Positions 1 through 6,021 of a stretch of DNA of 6,021 bases are shown in pieces. Location of the stretch: positions 1 through 6,021 of the forward strand of contig JAEYVE010000176.1 in NCBI GenBank assembly GCA_023432025.1. Direction: 5' to 3'. This DNA comes from Pseudomonadota bacterium. GTDB lineage: Bacteria; Myxococcota_A; Polyangia; Polyangiales; Polyangiaceae. The position numbers were made by a program, and so were the translations under genes. The notes under the pieces are model-generated. The model did no database searches. It was given only the letters and a program-made list of their open reading frames with translations, and was not told the origin of the DNA. Numbering within the stretch: position 1 is the stretch's first letter; the number at the start of each line of letters is the position of its first letter.

Positions 1-1
1 G

Positions 2-28
2 CGCCCCCCCCCGCCGGGGGGGGGGGCG
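2..28. repeat. GC-only hairpin made of C and G homopolymers
   Basis: A run of nine C (4-12) is followed three bases later by a run of eleven G (16-26). Bases 2-12 pair perfectly with 18-28 (11 bp, all G-C) around a five-base loop. No T-tract follows on either strand, so it is not a standard intrinsic terminator. It could be the end of an upstream transcription unit, a slippage-prone tract, or an assembly error at a hard-to-sequence site. The pairing is read directly; any function is unknown. Confidence 0.5.
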
Positions 29-33
29 GCGCG

Positions 34-63
34 CCCCCTCCCCGCCCCGCCCCCCACGACCCC
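34..63 (-). other. G-quadruplex motif on the minus strand
   Basis: The plus strand has five C-runs: 34-38, 40-43, 45-48, 50-55 and 60-63. They are separated by one, one, one and four bases. The minus strand therefore has five G-tracts of at least four bases with mostly single-base loops, which fits the canonical intramolecular G-quadruplex pattern with room to spare. It lies about 140 bp upstream of argD, on the template side for argD transcription. A regulatory or replication-pausing role is inference only. Confidence 0.6.
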
Positions 64-109
64 TTGCTCGAAGGACGGAATCGCACCCCGCACTGGTCGA
101 TGTAACGCC

Positions 110-131
110 CCGAGGCGCGAACGCACCTCGG
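110..131. promoter_or_regulatory. 22-bp imperfect dyad upstream of argD (candidate operator)
   Basis: CCGAGG (110-115) is mirrored by CCTCGG (126-131). Inside these arms GCG (117-119) mirrors CGC (122-124) around a central AA. Only one pair of positions (116 and 125) breaks the symmetry. The centre lies about 81 bp before the argD start codon, a reasonable place for a regulator-binding site or a leader hairpin. It does not look like the AT-rich ARG box bound by ArgR, and no T-tract follows that would make it a terminator. The symmetry is seen; the regulatory role is inferred. Confidence 0.35.
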
Positions 132-201
132 CGGCGCGTGCGTTTGCAATCGCGACCGCCTCCGGCTACCCGGCGGTCCGACCACCGAACGAGCACGCCC
201 A

Positions 202-1371
202 ATGACCCACGTAATGAACACGTACGCGCGCCAGCCCGTGGGGTTCGTGCGCGGCGCCGGCGCCTGGCTGTGGGATGAAGCCGGCAACGAGTACCTCGAC
301 GCTGTCGCAGGCGTCGCCGTAAACACCTTGGGGCACGGTCACCCGCGCCTCGTGCAAGCTCTATCAAAGCAGCTCGCAGAGGTCATTCACACCTCGAACC
401 ACTACCGCATTCCTCTCCAAGAGCAGGTCGCAGACCGGCTCTGTGAGCTCAGCGGCTTGGACGAGGCGTTCTTCTGCAACTCGGGGCTCGAGGCCAACGA
501 AGCTGCCATCAAGATCGCGCGAAAGTACGGGCACGCGCGCGGCAAGGCCAAACCAACCATCCTCGTGATGGACAACGCCTTCCACGGCCGCTCCCTCGCC
601 ACGCTTTCGGCCACGGCCAACCCCAAGGCGCACGAGGGCTTCGGTCCGCTCGTCGAGGGCTTCGTGCGCGTGCCCCTGAACGACCTCGACGCGGTGCGCC
701 GGATCGCCGACCAGAACGACGACGTGGTCGCGGTGCTGCTCGAACCCATCCAGGGCGAAGGTGGCGTCCACGTTTCTCGCCTGGAGTACCTGCGCGGCCT
801 CGCAGAGCTCTGCGACGAGCGCGAGTGGCTGTTCATTTCCGACGAGGTGCAGTGCGGCATCGGCCGCACGGGCAAGTGGTTCATGTACCAGCACGCGGGG
901 ATTCGCCCCGATGTGCTCCCGCTCGCCAAAGGCTTGGGCTCCGGCGTCCCAGTCGGAGCTTGTCTCGCGGGCGGCCGCGCGCGCGGTGTGTTTCAGCCGG
1001 GCAGCCACGGCTCGACCTTCGGCGGCAATCCGTTGGCGATGCGCGCTGTGCTCACCACACTCGACACGATGGTCGACGAGAATCTGCTCGAGAACGCGCT
1101 CGTCGTGGGCACGTACTTGCAGGAGCGCTTGAGTCGCGAGCTCGCTTCCGTGCCCGGCGTCGTCGAGGTGCGCGGCAGGGGCCTCATGATTGGAGTTCAG
1201 CTCGACAGGCCGTGCCGCGAGGTGGCTTTGGCGTGCCTCGAACGCGGGCTCCTCGTGAACGTCACCGCGGAGTGCGTGGTGCGTCTCATCCCACCGCTCA
1301 TCCTGACGAAGGACGAAGCCGGCCAGGTGGTGGAGCGGCTCGTGCCGGTGCTACGCGCCTTCTTGGCCTGA
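202..1371 (+). CDS. argD: Acetylornithine aminotransferase (class III, PLP-dependent)
   Basis: This enzyme transfers the amino group of glutamate to N-acetylglutamate semialdehyde to make N2-acetylornithine in cytosolic arginine biosynthesis; some homologues also act on succinyl-diaminopimelate in lysine synthesis. The 389 residues match the family length and are collinear with it. Visible motifs are the cofactor-phosphate site NSGLEANEAAIK (93-104), GEGG (185-188), the PLP-ring aspartate in SDEVQCGIGRTG (213-224, D214), the Schiff-base lysine K243 in LAKGLGSGVPVGA, HGSTFGGNPLA (269-279) and the C-terminal RLIPPL (361-366). ATG 202 is preferred over ATG 214 because the HVMNTYARQPV stretch is typical of ArgD N-termini. 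An in-frame stop at 103 and no other usable start codon limit any extension. There is only a weak GAG at 191 as ribosome-binding site. The gene converges on the metallopeptidase with a 35-bp gap and has no arginine gene downstream. Related ornithine or GABA aminotransferases are less likely. Confidence 0.93.
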   Translation: MTHVMNTYARQPVGFVRGAGAWLWDEAGNEYLDAVAGVAVNTLGHGHPRLVQALSKQLAEVIHTSNHYRIPLQEQVADRLCELSGLDEAFFCNSGLEANEAAIKIARKYGHARGKAKPTILVMDNAFHGRSLATLSATANPKAHEGFGPLVEGFVRVPLNDLDAVRRIADQNDDVVAVLLEPIQGEGGVHVSRLEYLRGLAELCDEREWLFISDEVQCGIGRTGKWFMYQHAGIRPDVLPLAKGLGSGVPVGACLAGGRARGVFQPGSHGSTFGGNPLAMRAVLTTLDTMVDENLLENALVVGTYLQERLSRELASVPGVVEVRGRGLMIGVQLDRPCREVALACLERGLLVNVTAECVVRLIPPLILTKDEAGQVVERLVPVLRAFLA

Positions 1372-1406
1372 AGCGGCCCGAGAAGGCGCGCGCAGGGCGT
1401 GCCGAA

Positions 1407-2123
1407 TCAGTCGCGGCGACCGCCGAGTAGGCCCGCTCGCATCAAGAAGTACAGAAGCTGCAAGAGCGCGGTGATGGCGGCGGCGACGTACGTCATGGCG
1501 GCGGCCTTCAGCACGGCGGACGTGCCGGACACCTCGTCCGCGTCAATCATGCCGATTTCTCGAAGCGCCGCGACCGCGCGCTTCGACGCGTCGAACTCTA
1601 CGGGCAGCGTGACCAGCGTGAAGAGCACGAAGGCCGAAAAGAGAATGATGCCCAGCCAGATGAGGCCGGCGGACTGCACGGCGAGGCCGATGCCCGCGGC
1701 GATGGTGCCCAAGTTGGACCCCAACATGGCCGGCTTGACGACGTACGAACGGAACTTGAGCGGGCCATAGCTCGTGGCGTGTTGAATGGCGTGGCCCGCT
1801 TCGTGCGCCGCGACGCCCACCGAAGCGAGCGAGCGCCCGTGATACACGTCCGGCGAGAGCCGAAGCACGCGGTGGCGCGGGTCGTAGTGGTCCGACAGAA
1901 AACCTTGCGTCTCCTCCACCTGGACGCCCGCGATGCCGCGACGACGAATCAGCTCACGCGCCGCCTCGGCACCCGTGAACCCGCGGCGACTCGCGACCTG
2001 ACTGTACTTGTGGAACGTCGACTTGACGCGCGCGCTCGCCCAAAGGCTGAGCAACATGCCCGGTACGAAAAACAGCAGATAGTACGGATCAAAGTGGAGC
2101 ACGTTGGAACCATAAGCCCGCAT
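1407..2123 (-). CDS. YugP-type membrane zinc metallopeptidase
   Basis: The 238-residue protein fits the neutral zinc metallopeptidase family Zn_peptidase_2 (Bacillus YugP-like), integral membrane proteins whose substrates are poorly known. The catalytic zinc motif HEAGH lies at 107-111 (two His ligands and the catalytic Glu), and the family-typical PVEFDASKRA at 174-183 probably supplies the third ligand, E176. An N-terminal hydrophobic segment (about 13-29) is followed by a soluble region, then by hydrophobic segments near 133-152, 154-174 and 207-228. The early FDPYYLLF stretch marks the true N-terminus, so I use ATG at 2123; the frame stays open upstream to 2432, but that extension is hydrophilic, unlike the family, and runs through the oppositely oriented lipoprotein gene. 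No clear Shine-Dalgarno site precedes the start. The gene is divergent from the lipoprotein gene (76 bp). Family assignment is firm, the physiological role is not. Confidence 0.9.
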   Translation of the reverse strand: MRAYGSNVLHFDPYYLLFFVPGMLLSLWASARVKSTFHKYSQVASRRGFTGAEAARELIRRRGIAGVQVEETQGFLSDHYDPRHRVLRLSPDVYHGRSLASVGVAAHEAGHAIQHATSYGPLKFRSYVVKPAMLGSNLGTIAAGIGLAVQSAGLIWLGIILFSAFVLFTLVTLPVEFDASKRAVAALREIGMIDADEVSGTSAVLKAAAMTYVAAAITALLQLLYFLMRAGLLGGRRD

Positions 2124-2154
2124 TCGGGTCTGACAAGGCCGAGGCCCGTGCAGA

Positions 2155-2183
2155 ATCCGAGTTGCCCGGGCGAGGCCATTCAA
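2155..2183 (-). promoter_or_regulatory. Weak sigma70-like promoter candidate for the metallopeptidase
   Basis: On the minus strand TTGAAT (2183-2178) and TCGGAT (2160-2155) are separated by exactly 17 bp. They match the -35 consensus at four of six positions and the -10 consensus at three of six. The predicted start point would lie about 25 bases before ATG 2123. The match is poor enough to arise by chance, but the placement inside a 76-bp divergent gap is sensible. Confidence 0.2.
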
Positions 2184-2190
2184 CGAGGCT

Positions 2191-2199
2191 AGAAGGTGG
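2191..2199 (+). promoter_or_regulatory. Ribosome-binding site of the lipoprotein gene
   Basis: AGAAGGTGG directly precedes two consecutive ATG codons at 2200 and 2203. The AAGG core is six bases from the second ATG and three from the first, so translation may really begin at 2203, giving a protein one residue shorter. This is the only clear Shine-Dalgarno-like site I see before any gene in the window. Confidence 0.55.
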
Positions 2200-3267
2200 A
2201 TGATGCAAGCTCGCGTGCCGTGCTCACGAATGTTCCTCGCCGCGGCCCTGTCCACCGCGGCGTGCGGGGCGCCGCCAGCGGCGCCCCGAGCCGCCGCCTT
2301 CGGAACCGAAAGCAGCTCCCCGAGCCAGGAGCCGTCCGCCGCCTCCCCTCCGCCCAGTCTCGAAGGGAGCTCGAGCGACTCCAAACAGCCGTTGCCCGGC
2401 TCCGATACGAGCCTGTCCGATGACGCCTCCACCGGCGCGGCGTCCGCAGAGTTCGCCTGCGGCCCCTACACCTGCCGGCGCTACGCCACGTCCGAGGAAG
2501 CGTTTCTCGCCGTCATCTCCGCCGAAAACCCGCGCGTGTTGGGTGTGGGGGAGGCTCACGCCCGAGCGACGAGCCGCGTGCCTTCCGCGACGCGACGCTT
2601 CACGGAGGAGCTTCTGCCCACCATCGCGGACCGCACGCACTCGCTCGTGGTGGAGCTGCTGGCGCCGAACGCCGCGTGCCAAAAAGAAACGAACGCGGTC
2701 CGCGAGCAACAAGAGCCCGTCACGCGCGAGCAAGCCAGCACCAATCAAAACGAGTTCGTCTCCCTGGGTGAGCGAGCTCGCTCCTTGGGCATCGTGCCGT
2801 ACCTCTTGCGCCCCAGCTGCGCGGATCTGGACGCCATCACGCGCGCCGGAGAAAACGACGTGTGGGTCATGCTCGAAACGATCGCGCGTCTCACCACGGC
2901 GCAGGTCGAGCGCCTTCTGGCGTCATCGAACGAAGCCCCTTCACGCCGGCTCGTCATCGCCTACGGCGGGGCCGTCCACAACGACCTCGAGCCGCGCCCC
3001 GCGCGGGAAACCTGGAGCTACGGCCCCGCTCTAGCCAACCATCTCGAGGAGTCGAATGCGGGACCCTACGTGGAGCTGGACCTCATCGTGCCCGAGCTCG
3101 CTCAGGACAACGACGCTTGGCGCGCTCAGCCCTGGTACGGCCATTACGACGCGGCGGCGGCACAAGGCCACGCGCAAACGCTTCGCCTCGGTCCACGCCG
3201 TTGGGTGCTCTTCTTTCCGTCCTCGCCGCCCGCCTTGGAAGGCACGTCCCCACCGACGACCCGGTGA
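2200..3267 (+). CDS. Putative lipoprotein with ChaN/TraB/TIKI-like motifs
   Basis: I do not recognise a named gene. The protein has 355 residues. A short signal sequence with R5 and R10 and a hydrophobic stretch 11-21 ends in LSTAAC, so C22 is a plausible lipidation site, although Thr at -3 is not the usual residue. Starting at the internal M11 would remove the positive charges, which favours 2200 or 2203. Residues 23-84 are Ala/Pro/Ser/Glu-rich, like a flexible envelope tether. The globular part has VLGVGEAHA (113-121), a second acidic strand VVELL (150-154, E152) and a late IAYGGAVHND (253-262, H260). This order of GExH, Glu and distal His resembles the superfamily containing ChaN haem-binding proteins, TraB/TIKI proteases and erythromycin-esterase-like enzymes; that link is inferred from motifs alone. 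C87 and C92 (CGPYTC) could form a disulfide. The role, substrate and metal are unknown. It ends 32 bp from the convergent YggT gene. Confidence 0.72.
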   Translation: MMQARVPCSRMFLAAALSTAACGAPPAAPRAAAFGTESSSPSQEPSAASPPPSLEGSSSDSKQPLPGSDTSLSDDASTGAASAEFACGPYTCRRYATSEEAFLAVISAENPRVLGVGEAHARATSRVPSATRRFTEELLPTIADRTHSLVVELLAPNAACQKETNAVREQQEPVTREQASTNQNEFVSLGERARSLGIVPYLLRPSCADLDAITRAGENDVWVMLETIARLTTAQVERLLASSNEAPSRRLVIAYGGAVHNDLEPRPARETWSYGPALANHLEESNAGPYVELDLIVPELAQDNDAWRAQPWYGHYDAAAAQGHAQTLRLGPRRWVLFFPSSPPALEGTSPPTTR

Positions 3268-3299
3268 GCCCGTCGTAAGCGCGCTCGCTGCGGCGTTCG

Positions 3300-3530
3300 T
3301 CAGATGAGACGCTGCAGGAGTCTGAGCCCGATGAACACGACCAGCGGCGACAGATCGAACCCGGCCATGGGCGGCAACAAGCGACGCACCGGGGCGAGCA
3401 CCGGCTCGGTCAGCGCGGTAACGAACCGCAAGACGGGGTTGTCTCGGTCGAGGTTCACCCACGACAGGATGACCGCCACGAACAAGACGAGCGAATAAAC
3501 GTCGATAATGGTGTGAATGAGTGCGATCAT
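3300..3530 (-). CDS. YggT-family small integral membrane protein
   Basis: The 76-residue protein shows the YggT family pattern: an N-terminal membrane helix (about 2-25) ending in SWVN, then NPVLRFV (31-37), TEPVLAPVRRLLPP (41-54), GFDLSPLVV (57-65) and a C-terminal hydrophobic helix reaching the last residue. It is a single-repeat form, at the short end for the family; the E. coli protein has two repeats. In other bacteria YggT relatives are linked to osmotic tolerance, to cell-division gene clusters (YlmG) and to chloroplast YCF19, but no biochemical activity is established. None of those neighbours is present here. ATG 3530 places the first helix at the very N-terminus, as expected; no good ribosome-binding site is visible. 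The gene is divergent from aat. Confidence 0.88.
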   Translation of the reverse strand: MIALIHTIIDVYSLVLFVAVILSWVNLDRDNPVLRFVTALTEPVLAPVRRLLPPMAGFDLSPLVVFIGLRLLQRLI

Positions 3531-3557
3531 CGCTTGGCTCGTCGAGCGCGTTATCTT

Positions 3558-3586
3558 CGGTTAAGCACGGGGCCTTCGGCCGTCAA
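3558..3586 (-). promoter_or_regulatory. Candidate promoter for the YggT gene
   Basis: On the minus strand TTGACG (3586-3581) matches the -35 consensus at five of six positions. Seventeen bases further is TAACCG (3563-3558), which keeps only the first two bases of the -10 consensus. The implied transcript start is about 20 bases before ATG 3530. The -35 box is good and the -10 box poor, so this is a tentative call. Confidence 0.25.
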
Positions 3587-3679
3587 GCGTCGTCCCTCTC
3601 GGAACGCCTGCCGCGGCCCGACTGCCGCGAGTCTTCCCGTCGCTCCAGGCTCCTTTCGATCACGCGAAACTCGCGCACG

Positions 3680-4393
3680 ATGACCTTCCGTCCCTTGCTG
3701 CTCCGCCCCGGCGCTCCGCTTGCCTTTCCCGACCCACGAGGCGCGGACGACGAAGGCCTGGTCGCGGTGGGGGGGGACCTCGCGCCGGCGCGTCTGCTCT
3801 TCGCGTACGCTCACGGCATTTTCCCCTGGTACGACGCCGGCCCTCCGCTGTGGTGGAGCCCCGACCCACGCGCGCTCATGAGCGCCTCGGCGCTCCACGC
3901 GTCGCGCAGCTTGCGACGGTTTCTCGCTCGCTGCCCCTGGCGAGTCACGCTCGATACCGCCTTCGAACGTGTCATGAACGAGTGCGGGAGCGCTCGAGAG
4001 GAAGGCACGTGGATCCGTCCGGAAATGGTGCGCGCGTACGTGGCGCTCTCGGAAGCGGGGCACGCGCACAGTGTGGAGGTCTGGGACGGCTCCACCTTGA
4101 TCGGAGGGCTCTACGGCGTGCAAATCGGCGCCCTTTTCGCGGCAGAAAGCATGTTTCACCGCCGCACGGATGCGTCGAAGGTCGCGCTCGTGTGCGCGCT
4201 ACGCTGCCTCTTCGCGGCGGGCATCTCCGTCTTCGACGTGCAGTTCAAGACGGACCACTTGGCGTCTCTGGGCGCCTTCGAGGTGTCCCGCGCCGACTAC
4301 CTCGAGCGCGTTGGCCGCGCCGTGACCGAGCGCGTGTCGCTCGGTCACCTCGCCGGCCAGAACCTCCTGCCCCTCGCCTGCCCCAGGGGCTGA
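3680..4393 (+). CDS. aat: Leucyl/phenylalanyl-tRNA-protein transferase
   Basis: Aat transfers Leu or Phe from aminoacyl-tRNA to the N-terminus of proteins beginning with Lys or Arg, marking them for ClpS/ClpAP degradation in the cytosol. The 237 residues are close to the E. coli length (234) and the family blocks run in order: LVAVGGDL (27-34), GIFPWY (46-51), WWSPDPR (58-64), TWIRPEMVRAY (110-120), HSVEVW (130-135), IGGLYG (141-146), ESMF (156-159), ASKVAL (165-170), FDVQF (185-189) and HLASLGAFEVSRADYL (193-208). D186 and Q188, proposed as the catalytic relay in E. coli, are present at the same numbers. The usual Gly before ESMF is Ala155 here. The frame is open from 3521, but ATG 3680 fits the family N-terminus and the upstream stretch is Ser/Arg-rich without similarity. 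No Shine-Dalgarno site is visible. The kinase gene follows 89 bp downstream on the same strand. Confidence 0.95.
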   Translation: MTFRPLLLRPGAPLAFPDPRGADDEGLVAVGGDLAPARLLFAYAHGIFPWYDAGPPLWWSPDPRALMSASALHASRSLRRFLARCPWRVTLDTAFERVMNECGSAREEGTWIRPEMVRAYVALSEAGHAHSVEVWDGSTLIGGLYGVQIGALFAAESMFHRRTDASKVALVCALRCLFAAGISVFDVQFKTDHLASLGAFEVSRADYLERVGRAVTERVSLGHLAGQNLLPLACPRG

Positions 4394-4467
4394 GCGCGCT
4401 CGGCTCGATCCCAGCGTCCAAAGCGAGAGCCCCCACGGAAAGCTCCCGGGGTCGTGCCCGTGCGTGG

Positions 4468-4473
4468 TAGGCT
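4468..4473 (+). promoter_or_regulatory. Possible -10 box giving a leaderless kinase mRNA
   Basis: TAGGCT keeps the three best-conserved positions of the sigma70 -10 hexamer (T1, A2, T6) and ends nine bases before ATG 4483. Transcription would start at or just before the start codon. There is no Shine-Dalgarno site in the usual window and no recognisable -35 box at 17 bp. The TAG of this hexamer is also an in-frame stop that rules out a longer reading frame. This is a suggestive reading, not a firm call. Confidence 0.22.
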
Positions 4474-4482
4474 TGCGCCCGC

Positions 4483-5814
<1,332 letters not shown>

Positions 5815-5911
5815 AAACCCGCTCTCCGCCGGGCCTCGACGGAGCCGCCAAAAGCGCGTCCGCTCCCGCGGGCCAGCATCATGCGCCTCGCGCCCGCGGC
5901 GCCGTCCCGCA

Positions 5912-5951
5912 GCCGCATCGCGCGACGCTGCGTGGCCGCATCGCGCGACGC
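5912..5951 (+). repeat. 17-bp tandem direct repeat, 23-bp period, with dyad cores
   Basis: GCCGCATCGCGCGACGC occurs at 5912-5928 and again, identically, at 5935-5951, separated by six bases. Each copy holds the palindrome TCGCGCGA, extended on both sides to a 14-bp near-palindrome with one mismatched pair (5915-5928 in the first copy). Two identical dyads about two helical turns apart resemble a paired protein-binding site. No third copy is visible nearby. Chance or replication slippage in GC-rich DNA is also possible. Confidence 0.55.
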
Positions 5952-5975
5952 CGCAGAGTCGAGCGTCGTTAGCGC

Positions 5976-6001
5976 GTGGAGCCCCCGTCAGGCCGCTCCA
6001 C
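5976..6001. repeat. Inverted repeat with 7-bp arms
   Basis: GTGGAGC (5976-5982) is mirrored by GCTCCAC (5995-6001) with a 12-base spacer, in which CC (5985-5986) could also pair with GG (5991-5992) around a GTCA loop. It is not followed by a T-tract on either strand, so it is only a weak candidate for a terminator of the kinase transcript. It could equally be an operator for a gene beyond the right edge. Confidence 0.3.
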
Positions 6002-6021
6002 CCCCTAACCCGCCACCGAGT

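Larger units (their letters stand above)
5815..6021. other. Non-coding 3' flank of the kinase gene
   Basis: I see no convincing gene here. The open frames that cross this stretch on the minus strand are Arg/Ala-rich shadows with no family motif. A weak 5-bp hairpin (5824-5828 with 5840-5844) follows the kinase stop codon but has no T-tract after it. The segment holds a tandem repeat and an inverted repeat, listed separately, and may be the upstream region of a gene beyond the right edge. Confidence 0.5.

Noticed and set aside
247..266. GGCGCC-type palindrome inside argD
   Set aside because: It lies in coding sequence for Gly-Ala-Gly-Ala and is expected by chance at this base composition.
364..1008. 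214-codon open frame on the minus strand opposite argD
   Set aside because: Same reason: antisense shadow of a clear PLP enzyme, with no family pattern.
2230..2232. Alternative lipoprotein start at the internal ATG 2230
   Set aside because: It would remove the Arg residues of the signal n-region and lies too far from the ribosome-binding site at 2191-2199.
2124..2432. N-terminal extension of the metallopeptidase up to 2432
   Set aside because: The extra 103 residues are hydrophilic and unlike the family, and overlap the 5' part of the oppositely oriented lipoprotein gene; the family N-terminus begins at ATG 2123.
3521..3679. N-terminal extension of Aat from 3521
   Set aside because: The 53 extra residues are Ser/Arg-rich, have no similarity to Aat and would overlap the start of the divergent YggT gene.
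4466..4475. Sigma54-like TGG...TTGC ahead of the kinase
   Set aside because: The GG and GC elements are only seven bases apart; sigma54 promoters need about ten.
5822..5846. Intrinsic terminator after the kinase
   Set aside because: Only a 5-bp stem with a long loop and no following T-tract.

Overview
The window is GC-rich chromosomal DNA (roughly two-thirds G+C by eye, with strongly G/C-biased third codon positions). Its gene content points to a Gram-negative bacterium of the old Deltaproteobacteria, most likely a myxobacterium-like lineage (Myxococcota/Polyangia). The main reasons are a cytosolic Hanks-type Ser/Thr kinase with a C-terminal cyclic-nucleotide-binding domain, an Ala/Pro/Ser-rich lipoprotein, and otherwise ordinary housekeeping genes. 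This assignment is inferred from gene style; there is no rRNA or other marker to confirm it.

Layout: 1-201 is non-coding. It starts with long C and G homopolymers (a hairpin plus a minus-strand G-quadruplex motif) and holds a 22-bp dyad ahead of argD. Then come argD (+, 202-1371, arginine biosynthesis), a YugP-type membrane zinc metallopeptidase (-, 1407-2123), a probable lipoprotein with motifs resembling the ChaN/TraB/TIKI/EreA superfamily (+, 2200-3267), a short YggT-family membrane protein (-, 3300-3530), aat (+, 3680-4393, leucyl/phenylalanyl-tRNA-protein transferase of the N-degron pathway) and a Ser/Thr kinase with a cNMP-binding domain (+, 4483-5814). The tail 5815-6021 has no convincing gene but carries a 17-bp tandem repeat and a 7-bp-arm inverted repeat.

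The first five genes alternate in strand (+,-,+,-,+), so the window has two convergent gene pairs with short gaps (35 and 32 bp), two divergent pairs with shared upstream regions (76 and 149 bp), and only one co-directional pair (aat to kinase, 89 bp apart). Most genes are therefore probably transcribed alone, and no metabolic operon or defence/mobile system is visible. The genes do not form an obvious pathway: amino-acid synthesis, membrane proteolysis, cell-envelope functions, protein turnover and signalling sit side by side.

I did not find a convincing new multi-gene system. The items most worth a second look are the kinase with a C-terminal, apparently cAMP-type binding cassette and a possible leaderless start, the lipoprotein with a putative metal/haem-type GExH...E...H signature, the G-quadruplex/hairpin block at the left edge, and the short dyads and repeats in the two flanking non-coding segments.
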